Of a stretch of 64,000 nucleotides of DNA, positions 1 through 10,449 are shown in pieces. Position 1 is the stretch's first letter. The number at the start of each line of letters is the position of its first letter. The notes under the pieces are model-generated. The model was not told where the DNA came from and ran no database searches. It was given only the letters and a program-made list of their open reading frames with translations. The position numbers and the translations under genes were made by a program. The stretch covers positions 173,898,183 to 173,962,182 of the forward strand of contig CM038052.1 in NCBI GenBank assembly GCA_021397845.1. Direction: 5' to 3'. The stretch is from Areca catechu (taxonomy: Eukaryota > Streptophyta > Magnoliopsida > Arecales > Arecaceae).

Positions 1-220
1 TAATATCTTGAAAAGGATAAGGGATGTCCCGTAAAGAGGTCCACAGTATATTACCAGAGTGATTGGTAACGTAGACGGCAACCCAATCCGTCATGGAATC
101 CATCTCCCGATAAACATATCGAACCATAATTTTCGTGAAGTACTGGAACAGGAGAACGATATTCTAGATTAGTGGGTAAAGGGACACATAGTTGAAAAGC
201 CCTCCTGATCTAAAAGATAA
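1..220 (-). mobile_element. LINE 3'-end fragment, RNase H-like domain
   Basis: Read on the minus strand, this encodes the end of the RNase H-like domain found at the 3' end of plant L1-type LINE pol. The signature is YREMDSMTDWVAVYV, corresponding to the family pattern REAN-x-x-ADWLA, followed by a run ending near the window edge. In active copies this domain degrades the RNA of the RNA/DNA hybrid during target-primed reverse transcription. Only the terminal part lies in the window and it contains stops further upstream, so it is a dead fragment. Two other LINE ends with the same motif occur at 31900-32300 and 57370-57810. Confidence 0.7.
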
Positions 221-230
221 CAGTGGCTAA

Positions 231-500
231 ATTATCCTCAGTGATAAGACGATCGGACTCATTAATGGATCACCTAATTAAAGTGTTATATAGATTGATT
301 GGGAAAAAAAAATGATGATATTATGACAGTGGCTGAATCATTCTCAATAATAAGACTATCAGCCTCAATAATGGATCTACTAATTAAAGTATTATATAGA
401 TTGCGAGGGAAAAAAAAAAAGTGGTGGTGTTATAATGGATCTACTAATTAAAGTGTTATATAGGCTGGGTTGGAAAAAAAATAGAAAGTAGTGATGTTAT
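231..500. repeat. Three imperfect tandem copies of a ~90-bp AT-rich unit
   Basis: A unit containing 'ataatggatctactaatta', 'gtgttatatagattg' and an A-run is repeated about three times, starting near 231, 335 and 430. The third copy lacks the first half. The array directly follows the LINE fragment. The first copy also continues the RNase H reading on the minus strand, so the array probably arose by duplication of LINE sequence. Confidence 0.6.
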
Positions 501-542
501 ACTAGCCAGCGATAGAAAACAAAATAATTGATCTTGCAATAA

Positions 543-614
543 AAGTCCCACCAAAAGTCGAACTCGGGCTATTGGATTCAAAGCCCAATGTCCTGACCAC
601 TAGACCATAGAACC
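543..614 (-). tRNA. tRNA-Gln (anticodon UUG), possibly a decaying copy
   Basis: On the minus strand the sequence starts GGTTCTATGGTCTAGTGG and closely resembles plant cytosolic tRNA-Gln. A seven-pair acceptor stem forms between 608-614 and 544-550, but three of the pairs are G-U. The D stem is GTC/GAC. The anticodon arm has loop CTTTGAA, giving anticodon TTG (UUG, reading CAA). The T arm CCGAG/TTTGG pairs with two wobbles. No intron is seen. A T-run overlaps the 3' end and could terminate Pol III. The G-U pairs fit C-to-T changes, so it may be a relic rather than an expressed gene. Confidence 0.65.
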
Positions 615-1026
615 CGGAATGAATAAGGAGTTGCAGAAATATTAAACAATCCATTATTTAATATCGTTTTCTAACGCATCTTCCACGTACACCCTTCTAA
701 ATGCAACTTATTGTATATTATATTCCCCAATAAAATCTGTGTTTGTATGTATACATTTCAAACATCTTTATTTTACATAAATAACCCACCCAGTAGATCT
801 TTGATTAATAATATTAATAAATAACCATTTGAAGTATAACATAACTTTATTACCATTTTGCATTAATGTCCTTCAAAAATTTACTTAATTAAAAATATAG
901 CTTTTTTAAGTACAAACTAATTCTAACTCTTTTAGGAGTACTAATACAGAAGCATAAGAGTGTCAAATCATACTTCAATTAGTTATTTATTAATACTATC
1001 AACCAAAATCTAAACATAATAGCAAG
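615..1026. other. AT-rich intergenic stretch, no gene seen
   Basis: Low-GC sequence between the tRNA and the target duplication of element A. No coding, RNA or repeat signal was recognised. Confidence 0.6.
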
Positions 1027-1031
1027 GTTTC

Positions 1032-2331
1032 TATTGTCGCTCGGATCGTCGTGGTCAGTAGCTGCTGAAGATGTCGGGTGATCCACGTCCGCTCGTCGGG
1101 ATGCCTCCGGTGCCTCGGAACCTGCAAGAAAGCCAACGTCAGTGACCCGGGCCGGGGATTCCGGCGGTGGCACTCCGACGGTCAAGTCAGTGACGATCCA
1201 GGAGAACAGATCCTCCTGGTCGAGCCCTTCTAGATGAGCTTCACGCTAGGAGGAGTGAGTGGAGTGTATGAGAGTGTGAGCGAGCTGGGGGATGTGGTGG
1301 CCGGGGTGGTCTTGCCCTCCTCTCTGGCCCCTCCCCCTTCTCCTCTTTCTCTTTATAGAGGTTGTGTTCTTGGAAAGACTGTGTGTTCTCTCCTTGAAAG
1401 AGTGTTGATCTTGCTTGGAAGTCTGAAAAAAAATGGGTGTCATTACCTCACTTTTTGTTTATTCTAGATGGGTCTTTTCCTTTGGCTTGCCTCGGGGTTC
1501 TCCCACGCTATCAGACGAGTACAGCAAGGTACCATGCCATAGACGGGACGCCTTCTTTATTGGGTAGCTGGGGAAGCCTCTGCATGCCTCTGACATTCCT
1601 TTTATTTGCCCTTCCTGGAAGTCTGGCAAGACCTCAACTGTTGTGCCGCCACTCTCGAGGATTGCACTCCTTGGTGGGGTCTTTTCTCCAGTCGTACGAC
1701 AGGTCGGTGGAGGGCATGGTGCCTTGATGTGAGCTTCCTTCCTTTCTGGTGTGAATGGTGGCTGTGGGCATTAATGGCGACGTGGCGGGTGCTGTCGTAT
1801 GGTCCTCGGGGGGCCCGCCACCATCTTCGGAGGGGAGGTGCTGCTCCCGTGTGGGTTGGTGTCTCGATCTGAGCTAAGGGCTGAGCTGGGAAGATGGGGC
1901 CCACTTGTAGGGGACCGGTCTCGCGGTGGCTTGGCTATGCAAAGGAGGGCCGAGCTCGGCGCCGGGCCAGGGGGGCCCAACTCTTACCAAGCTCGGGCTG
2001 GCAGAGGTGGATGAGGTGCGCTCGGTCCAGAGGACCCGGTCTCGGAGGGGTTCTCCGTGGCGGAGGAGGCTTGAGCTCGACTTCGGGCCGCGAGACCCGA
2101 CCTCTGGCCCGAAAGGTTCGCCTTTGGCGGGGTTTGAACTCAGCTCCGACCTAGGCATCCCAACCTGGCGGGTATCGACCTGGCGGAGGACGGAGCCCGG
2201 CTTCGACGGGCGGCCCTGTTGACATCGGGAGCTCAGCCCGGCGAAGGGGCCTGTGGTGGTAATCCTGCATGGCATCCAGTGAGGGCTCCACGTCAGGCTC
2301 CTTGCCCCACGTCAGCGAACCGGTCACATCA
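1032..2331 (-). repeat. Element A 3' LTR
   Basis: This is a direct copy of 18732-20016. In element orientation it starts TGATGTGACC at 2331 and ends at 1032, where the terminal CA has become TA (plus strand TATTGTCGC against TGTTGCCGC in the other LTR). It carries no gene. The ORFs seen on both strands are not conserved in reading frame between the two LTRs. Confidence 0.92.
1351..1360 (-). promoter_or_regulatory. Candidate TATA box in element A 3' LTR
   Basis: The minus strand reads CTCTATAAAG here. The matching site in the 5' LTR (19051-19060), which would drive the element, reads CTCTACAAAG. The motif is clear, but promoter use is inferred. Confidence 0.4.
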
Positions 2332-2348
2332 TTTGCCCCCCACTCCCG
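2332..2348 (-). other. Polypurine tract of element A
   Basis: The minus strand reads CGGGAGTGGGGGGCAAA immediately before the 3' LTR start TGATGTG. This is the expected position and composition of a plus-strand primer. Confidence 0.85.
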
Positions 2349-2828
2349 AGGCCCGTTGTCACGTGGCACTCGGGGCGAAGGGAGTAATTACGGTGCTGAC
2401 ATGGAAAGGTAGGAAATCTGGTGCAATAATGATCGATATCGATGGCATCTTGCCCAGTGGGCCGTTGAGCCTGTGCGGGGGCACCACGTGGCCACGTCCC
2501 GGGAGCGGTTATGGAGGGCACATAAGTCGGAGTGACCGCGGTCGGATGGGGGTGTTGGCCCCGTTGATCAGCGACACGTGGCATGACCTTTGGGGAAGCC
2601 GTAATGGTACGGTCGGACGCAGGTTGTCTCGTATGGATGAGTGAGTCCTTTCGAAACGTACCTTTTTCAAACTTCTTTGCGCCCGGAGTCGTACAGGAGC
2701 CTTCCTCTTCTTCTTCTCCGGCCGTCGGCATCTTCCTTAAGCTTTAGCAGGTTAGCTCTCCCTTCTCGCCCGTTAAAAGTCGCCGTAGGTCTTCCTCCGT
2801 TCGCCGCCTCCTTATTGTTGTCTAGGAG

Positions 2829-5388
2829 TTGTTCCGTTCTCTTCCTTTCTCTTCCATGGACCACTTTGGTCCCAACTTCCGTCCCTCGTGCCAACCTGAG
2901 GCCGGACCTTCCCGGCCGAAGCTCCTTCTTCTTCCGACGAGGAGATGGAGGCGGCGAGGTACGAGTTCAGTAGAAGGCCTTACCACGGCCCGGTGTCCAT
3001 TAGGGAACCCGGGTCTTCTCCTCCTCCCTGTTTGGCCCTCCTTCCTGCTCCCGCTCCTGCTTCCACTTCCTGAGCCTGAGCCTTCTTGGTCGACAGGTCC
3101 CGGAGGGGTCACTTCGATGATTACCGTGGAGGACCTTGTGTCTATTCGGGAAGCTTATGGCATCCCCGAATCCATCCGGCTCTCCGCCCCTCATCCCGGG
3201 GAGCGGGTTACCTCCAGCGGCCCTCGGCGGATCGCCTTCTACGAGGAGGCCTTCGACGGGGGACTCCGCTTCGCTGTACATCCTTTTTCCTTTCTTTCTT
3301 GGCCAACTATGGCTTGTCCCTGCTCAGTTGGTCCCCAATGCCATCAGAACGATATTTTGTTTCATCATTCTATGTCACTTCCATGGGATTGTTGCCCGTT
3401 TTTCCTTGTTCAGGGCCTTCTTCATCTTGAAACGCTACCCTACCGAGGACGGGTGGTGGTTCCTGTCTTCCCGTCCTCGGGACATCAAGTTTGTACTCCC
3501 CTCTTCCATCAAAGGATGGAAGAGTAGGTTCTTCTTTGCCTCATTAGAGGGGATCGACTGGGTCTAGAGCGACCCATATCGATCTCTAAATAGAAACTCC
3601 TCTGTCGAAGCTGCCGACCTCGACATGTATGACCTGCTCAGATCGACCGAGATCCCATCACTGGAGGTCTTGTTGTCGGAGCAGAACCTTCGCGAGGCCG
3701 GGGTCAGCTCGGTGCTGGAGCCAGGTGAGTTCGATTTGACCACCCCCCTCATTTCTTATTTATTTTTCTTTCTCCCCTTCTTTTTTTTTTTCGTTGAGCT
3801 GACCTCATTCTCTCTGGTGCAGAAATGAAGTTTTCGATGGATGAACTACTCTCGTTTACTGAGGAACGTGAGCAGGCTACTAAGGCAGGTGAGCCCACTT
3901 TGAAGAGGGCTCGAGCCGAAGATGGGGCAAGGCTGGTGCAGGCCAGGGTGGATGCACCAGTTCAGGAATGACGGCGGAAGAGGGTAGCCGAGCCTGTCCC
4001 CGTGCCTGCCGGGCAGCCCGAGCTAGTAGCGGTGGCCGAGCTCGAGTTGGTCGCTCGCGCGAGATCAGCTGCCGCCGTCGCCAGGTCGGCACCCCCCACC
4101 CCGGAGGTCGTCAACATCGATGAGGAAGGGGGGCCGCAAGAGATTAGGCTAGAGCCCCAAGTGCGGTCCGATGCTGCAACGACCTCGTAGTTGGCACCGA
4201 GGGCGCCACCCGCCGATGAAGGAGCTGAGCCGGCGGGGACCAGAGACAGAGATTACCAGAAGGTCCCCTTCAGGTTGGGGCCGAATGTCTCTCTGGTAAA
4301 GGATCCCAGCCTCACCGAGCGGATGATGGACTTCTCCATCCAGTCCTGTGACTGGCGAGACGGGAGCGAGAGGCTCCTGGGCGACGTCGTCTGCTCGATG
4401 TTCGCCAACCTCTATGCTATAAGTTTCTTCTCGCCCCTTCTTGGTCTTTCCCGAGCTTCTTTTTCACTCGATAATTAACATGCTTTCTTCAATACAGCAA
4501 GGTAGGGATTTGCTCCTCATTCGGGACTTCTACCAGAATTGGGCGAAGGGGGAGAAGGAGCGGCTGACCAAGCTCGAGTCCCTGCGGGCCGAGGCGAGCC
4601 GGAAGAACGGGGAGGCCCAGGAGGCTAACCTCAAAATCAAGAGCCTCACGGTTGAGGCCGCGGACGTCGCCAGAGTAAAGAAGGAGCTCGAAAGCGAGCT
4701 CGAATCGAAGAGGACTCGGCTGAAGGAGCTCCGGGCCGAGTCAGAGAGGAAGGTGGCGGCCGTGGAGAAGAGGGCCGCTGAGGCCGAGTGGAGGGCCACT
4801 GAGGCCGAGAAGAAGGCCGCTGCCGCCAGCCATGCCGCCGAGGTTGCCAAGAAGGGAATGGCGGCGGCGGTCCGCTAGGCCAAGCGTGTTGAGGATCTGG
4901 CGACCGCTGAAAAGAGCAAGGTGGAGGGTGCCAGAAGGGATGCTGCCGGCATGGTGGCCGCCTTCAAAGCTTCCCCCGAGTACCTCAAGGACTTCAAGGA
5001 GGTGGCGACGGACTCCTTCGCCAAGGGGTTCGCTTATTGCTGTCAGCATTTGCGGGGTATTCTGTCCAAGGAGCGACTGGCCGCACTCTGGACCCCGGGA
5101 AAGAAGGCTTCCTCTATAACGACGACGGTGGCGGAAAGGCAAGGAGCTGCTCCAACCGAGGCCCGTACCCCAGTGACCTTGGTGGTGCCCAGCCCCGGAG
5201 AGCCAACACCATTGGCGGCGAAGGCGGCACCTGCGCCGCAGCCAGAGGCAGCTGATTTGATCCCAACAGCTCTAGCAGCTGAACCTGCTCCTCCAACGGA
5301 GGTCGCCCAGGAGCATGCCCAAGCGACGGAAGTGGAGGAAGGAGAGGTCCCAGCTATGCACCGCCCGGGGAAGGAGCTAGCTACTTAG
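2829..5388 (+). pseudogene. Antisense accessory gene of element A (gypsy-type transposon protein plus coiled coil), degenerate
   Basis: This gene runs opposite to gag-pol, between the 3' LTR and integrase. The N-terminal half contains AYGIPESIRL, FYEEAFDGGLRF, LVPNAIRTI and DGWWFLSSR, the pattern of the plant 'putative gypsy type transposon' domain (Transposase_28, PF04195). A frameshift near 3280-3300 splits that domain. GT-AG introns are likely at 3725-3822 and about 4423-4497, because similarity of style resumes in frame after them. The last exon (from 4498) is a long Glu/Lys/Ala-rich coiled coil, then a Pro/Ala-rich tail ending at a TAG at 5386-5388. Stops occur near 3566, 3968, 4188 and 4876. 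Antisense extra ORFs are known in Tat elements; their function is unknown. The first exon start is uncertain. Confidence 0.75.
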
Positions 5389-5390
5389 GA

Positions 5391-5879
5391 TAGGACCTTT
5401 TTCCTTTTTATACTTGTACCTTTCTTTCGTCTTCGTTTCTTCTTGACCGGGTCACCCGGCCTATCAGGGCCCGGAAGATAGTATAATAAATTCCTTCAGT
5501 AATGAAATTCACTTTTGCAACCACTGTGCCCCTATTATCTGTAATGTGGAATGTTTCTTCTCTCTCTTCTCCTCCCTTTCTTTGCTTCTTCTTCTTTTTC
5601 GGTGCAGGGAGGTCCGAGAAGGGGAGCCAAGGACTTCGACTGGCACGGACCTGGCGTTGAGCTTGAGGTCACGCCGGTGATGAATGTCGGCCTTGGACTC
5701 AGTTGCTTAGGGACATGATTCAGTAGTTACCATTTCGGAGCTGGGCTCGAAGACATCGAAGGCTGAGATCCCTGGCATCAGAAGTCTGAGTCTTGAACCT
5801 TAGTGCTGGGACTGACGTCCTAGTGCTGGGCTCGGGGATGTTGGGACTTGATGATCTGAGGACATTGCTCAGAAGATGA
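5391..5879. other. Non-coding spacer of element A after the antisense gene
   Basis: Pyrimidine-rich stretches (5540-5600) and a GC-rich block conserved in element B at 38150-38530. No open frame is conserved between the two elements. Confidence 0.5.
5485..5490 (+). terminator. Candidate poly(A) signal of the antisense gene
   Basis: AATAAA lies about 100 bp past the stop of the coiled-coil exon. The surrounding segment is well conserved in element B near 38150-38250, where 'aataaa' has become 'aaccaa'. Confidence 0.45.
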
Positions 5880-7130
5880 CACCTCGAATCTAGGCTCGGA
5901 GATGTTAGGTGCCTGGGGGCTTCCCAGGTCCTTTGCCGGGGAGCTGGGCTCACCGGTGTCGGAGGATCATTCGGTCTTTGATGCCGGGGAGCTGGGCTCG
6001 CCGGTGCCGGAGGGTCATCCGGTCTTCGATGCTGGAGGGTCATCCGGTCTTTGATGTCGGGGAGCTGAGCTCACCGGTGCCTGAGGGTCATCCGGTCTTC
6101 GGTGCCGGAGGGTCATCCGGTCTTTGATGCCAGGAAGCTGGGCTCACCGGTGCTGGAGGGTCATCCGGTCTTCGATGCCGGAGGGTCATCCGGTCTTTGA
6201 TGCCGGGGAGCTGGGCTCGCCGATGCTAGAGGGTCATCCGGTCTTTGATACCGGGGAGCTGAGCTCGTCGGTGCCGGAGGGTCATCTGGTCTTTGGTGCC
6301 GGAGGGTCATCCGGTCTTTGATGCCGGGGAGCTAGGCTCACCAGTGCCGGAGGGTCATCCGGTCTTCTGTGGCGGAGGGTCATCCGATCTTTGATGGCGG
6401 GGAGCTGGGCTCGCCGGTGCCTTGGGGCTTCCCAGGTCTTCGTGCCGGAGGACTTTTCTCTGGGCTTTGATTGGCGATGATGCTGTCCAGCCCAGGGACC
6501 TGAGCTCAGAGGGGCGCCTCGCGACGGAGGAGGCTGAGCTCGACTCCTGGCCACGGGTCCCGATCTCGAGGGGTCCGCCTTGGATGGGAGTTCGTGCTCG
6601 GCTCTGGCTTAGGCATCCTGGGCTTGCGGGAGCAGACCTGGCGGAGGACGGGGCTCGGCTTCGGCCGTCATCGTGGAGCCGAGCCCGGGGGTGTTGACGG
6701 TGATGAGCTGCGTGGCTCGAAGGTGGCCTTGGCCGGAGGTTTGAGCTCTGATCTTGAGCAGGCATCCTGGAGCTGGGCTCGGGGATGTTGATGACTTGAG
6801 AAGGCTCCTTGGAGCTAGGCTCGAAGACGTGTTGGTTGAGAGGATTCCCTTGGCCGGAGATCCGAACTCCGGTCTGGGACTGACGTCCTAGAGCTGGCTC
6901 GGGGACGTTGGGACTTGATGATATGAGGACATGGCTCAGAAGATGACGGCTCGGAGCTGGGCTCGGAGATGTTAAGTGCCTGGGGGCTTCCCAGGTCCTT
7001 TGCCGAGGAGCTGGGCTCACCGGTGCCGGAGGGTCATCCGGTCTTTGATGCCGGGGAGCTGGGCTCGCCGGTGCCGGAGGGTCATACGGTCTTTGATGCC
7101 GGGGAGCTGGGCTCGTCGGTTGAGTTTCCT
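5880..7130. repeat. Minisatellite of element A, ~48-bp unit
   Basis: The unit contains 'ggagggtcatccggtcttt' and 'gccggggagctgggctc' and repeats many times at 5930-6430 and 7010-7120. More complex related units lie between. The unit length is a multiple of three, so the minus strand reads as an uninterrupted Pro-rich 16-residue repeat over part of the array. Element B has a different array at the same place. Confidence 0.85.
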
Positions 7131-7214
7131 GCAAGGTAGATAGGTCATGTTGCAGAAAGGAATCTTTATTTCTCATGGAGGGAATACTTACATTATTGAT
7201 AGTATCTCCTCAAA

Positions 7215-8073
7215 TTACAAGCGTTCCAGGTCCGGGGGAACCTGGCACCATCCAAGTCTTCTAGGTAGTAGGCCCCTTGCGAGAGGGCCTCGGCCACTTT
7301 GTAAGGGCCCTCCCAATTCGGTGAGAGCTTGCCGCACTCCCGGGATTGAGATGCTTCAGCCCGGCGCAGCACCAGGTCGCCAGGTCAGAAGTTCTTCTAC
7401 TTCACCCGTGCGTTGTAGTATCGGCGACCCGTTGCCGGTATGCGGCCATCCGGAGCCGAGCTTTGTCTCTTGTTTCTTCGATGAGGTCCAGGTTGAGGAG
7501 GTGTGCCGAGTTATGCGCTTCATCATACTGCTATACGCGGAGCGTGGGCACACCGAGCTCAATTGTAATCACCGCTTCCGACTCGAAGGCGAGGTTGAAA
7601 GGTGTTTTGCCCGTCGCCATCCTGGGCATTATGTGGTAGGCCCACAGGATGCTCGGAAGTTTTTCTGCTCATCTGCCCTTCGCCTGATCCAGCCTGGTGT
7701 GGAGTCCTTGAAGAATGGTTCGGTTGGTGACCTCGGCTTTCCCATTCGTCTGGGGATGGACGACCGAGGTGAACCGATGCCGGATCCCGTGCTCGGCGAA
7801 GAATCCCTCAAACTCTCGGTTGTCGAACTGTCGTCCATTATCGGTGATGACACAATTGGAGAGTCCGAAACGGTAGATGACAGACTTTCAGAAAAATTGT
7901 CGGACATTGGCCTCCGTAATTCGAGCTAGCGGCTCCGCCTCGACCTACTTGGTGAAGTAGTCTATCGCCACTAGCAAGAACTTTCGCTGCCTAGGCACGG
8001 TGGAGAACGGCCCCGAGATATCCATCCCCCATTGGGCGAAAGGCCAGGGAGACGACAACTAGGAGATCAGTGC
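7215..8073 (-). pseudogene. Element A integrase core and C-terminus, broken
   Basis: On the minus strand this gives the catalytic core of a Ty3/gypsy integrase: WGMDISGPF and VIDYFTK with the first Asp, VITDNGRQF with the second Asp, and HPQTNGKAEVTNRT holding the catalytic Glu. A C-terminal part related to the GDLVLR segment follows. The protein would insert the cDNA into host chromatin. Stops replace Trp in TK*VE (TGG to TAG) and FF*KS (TGG to TGA), and the reading shifts frame towards the C-terminus. The upstream part of the domain continues at 9890, beyond element E. The polyprotein stop TAA is at about 7215-7217. Confidence 0.85.
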
Positions 8074-8078
8074 AGCTG

Positions 8079-9884
8079 TGATGCAGAACGAAAGCTCTGA
8101 TACCAAAAATGATGCAGAACAAAAAAGATAATGCGATGCGAAAGTAAATTAAGACTAATTCTTTTTTTCTTTTTTTTTATTTTATATTTTCAGAAGTTGG
8201 CTTAGACTCAAAGGAAAGTTAAACTAAATTGAAAGAAACTATATAATAATTGAAAGCACAATTCAAAGAAACTAGATTATCAGAGTAGTTCAGAAGTAAA
8301 GGATCGCTGGGGGTTGAGAAACTCCCAGACCTAGGGTTTCGCTCTGAACTTTCAACAGGACAGAACTAAAGAGAAGGGAAGGGTTATGTACTAGGCAGTG
8401 ATCTTCACAGAGTTTGGTGGAAGGACTCTCTCGAGCAGATTGTTGGATCCCCAGATTCGGATATCTTCGCAATGGATCCTCCAATACTGGCCCTTTGGCA
8501 GAGTTGGCTTCTCCTGAACTCAGGATCTGGGAAAGAAGAAGAACAAGTTAAGGAACCAGATACTCAAAGAAAGGATTTACCAGATAAGAAGAACTTGAAA
8601 AAAATTGATGTTGCTGAAATCCTGATTCTCCTGGATGCTGATCTGACTTTCTCTTGGATTTGCTCTGTATTCGAAGTAGCCGATCTGGACCTGGATGTTG
8701 GTGGTCGGCCTCTACTTGGAAGAGAGGGGCTGTGAGATGATGAGGTAGATTAGGGTTTGGATGATTGGTGGAATGAAGAAGATGATGGGCGGCTAGGGTT
8801 TGGAATTGAAGTGGCTAACCTAGGGTTTTGGTAGGGTTTTGGGGTTGGAGATCTCACACCTCCTCAAGGTTCCTAGGGAACCCGGATTTACTCCCTCACG
8901 GAGCTTAACACCTGAACACAAGTGCGGAAGAGAGAAACACAAAGTTGCTCACAAAGAAATTGATTTCATTCATCATTAAATTCAAGAGTTACATAGAGTT
9001 GAATATATAGACATAACAAAGAAATAAAATTTTATACATTTTCCATGTTGGACTAATAGGACTAACCCACACTTTAGGCATCAAATTCTCTTCCCAAGAC
9101 TCCTTCCATGAGTGGGTAGCCCAAAAACTCCAAGAAAACTTGAAAATCAGCTCCAAATGGCAGGTTATGGGGGTGTCTCCTAGTATCTCTCCATGAATCA
9201 AGGATTTTTCCTTCATGGTTTGGCTCATTTGGACACCTCCTAGTCTTGCTCCACAAGTTTAGGCTTCTTCCTTTCATGGCTTTGGCACTTTTGGAAACTT
9301 TTGGGAACCTCCTTGAATTCCTCCCCAAGACATGCTCTCTTCCCTTTTATAACTTGGGTTTTTATGGAACATTGTAGGGCACCTCCTTGATCATCTCTTC
9401 AAGAAAAATTCTTGCCATCCTGGCTTGGGTTTATCTGGAAAGAAATTGGCTCCTCCTTGGATTGAGGTATCTTGATGGATTTCTCTCCCAAGTGGTGCAA
9501 GAAAAAAAGGAGCTTACTTCTTGTGGTGTAGGGACCAAAGACACTGGATGGAGATGTGGCGCCTCCTGGACTCTGGCATGTGGCTGGGAGTGTGGCACCC
9601 ACTTGCTTGGGCCTGGGAGAAAAAAATGTGGCACCCTGGACCTTGACTTGATTGAAAAAAAAGTGGCACCAACCTGGAGAAGACCTAGACCACTACTAGG
9701 ACTTGTACTGAGTCAACATGACTCAACAAAATTTAAATTACAGGGAAATACAGACTCAAGACTAAAATTGAGTTGACCAAGTCAACCCTTATTACAAAAC
9801 CAGAAACCCTAATTCTTTGGGCAAGGTCAATCAGAGATCCAGATGGAGCCCTGAAGTCTTCTTCTGAGTCTGGTGCCCGCACCA
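8079..9884 (-). mobile_element. Element E: single LTR plus PBS and an 11-bp remnant of the second LTR
   Basis: The element interrupts element A integrase and is flanked by AGCTG at 8074-8078 and 9885-9889. From the right it holds one LTR of about 1775 bp (8110-9884, plus strand TGATGCAGAACA to CACCA). The PBS at 8094-8105 follows, then a second copy of the LTR terminus TGATGCAGAAC at 8079-8089. The internal region and nearly all of the 3' LTR are gone, yet both outer ends and the target duplication are intact. There is no coding sequence. The superfamily cannot be told. Confidence 0.8.
8094..8105 (-). other. Primer-binding site of element E
   Basis: The minus strand reads TGGTATCAGAGC, the complement of the 3' end of plant initiator tRNA-Met. 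It lies 4 bp from the LTR end at 8110. Confidence 0.85.
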
Positions 9885-9889
9885 AGCTG

Positions 9890-10449
9890 GCAAGCGCTGG
9901 ATGTGGAAATGGCGCTGGCACTTGTCACACTTCTTGACAAAGTCGGCGGCGTACTCCCTCATCGTTTCCCAAAAATATTCCTGGCGGAGTGCCTTGTACG
10001 CCAGAGTCTTCCCTCTTACATGATTCCCACAAAGGCCCTCGTGTATCTCCTGGAGCACGAAGGCTGCCTCTGTGGGCCTGAGACACTTCAGGAGGGGGTA
10101 GGAATAGGATCGACGATAGAGCTGGCCATCCATCAAGATGAAGCGGGCAGCTTTCCTTCTGATAAGGCCAGCTTCTTTGCGGTCTCCTAGCAGTAGGCCA
10201 TCCTGGATGTACTTGGCATACTTGTCCATCCAGCTCGGCACGGGGGCTACTTGTTGCACCTTATCGGGGCTTTTGTAACTTGGACTTTCAAGATATTCGA
10301 CGTAGGAGCGCCCTAGGGATGAGTCCGGTAGGATGGCGAGCCTTGACAGTGCGTCTGCACGAGCATTTTCTCCACGGGGAATTTGGGAGACGCGGAAGTA
10401 ACGGAAGCCTGCCGCGCTCGAACGGACCTTCTCTAGGTACTTCATCATC
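9890..10449 (-). pseudogene. Element A integrase N-terminal zinc region
   Basis: The minus strand carries the HHCC zinc module of retroviral-type integrases: HEGLCGNH supplies the two His and CDKCQRH the two Cys. It is preceded by the linker with LPDSSLGRSYVEYL and ILMDGQLYRRSYSYPLLKCL. This part is open from about 10449 down to 9890 in one frame, then runs into element E. A frameshift separates it from RNase H near 10450. The continuation is at 7215-8073. Confidence 0.85.

Noticed and set aside
5930..6430. Regular direct repeats that could suggest a CRISPR array
   Set aside because: There are no unique spacers; the repeats are head-to-tail and imperfect, inside a plant retrotransposon.
6355..7176. 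273-codon Pro-rich open frame on the minus strand
   Set aside because: It is a by-product of the 48-bp minisatellite, whose unit is a multiple of three. The reading does not match any Tat protein and is not kept in element B.
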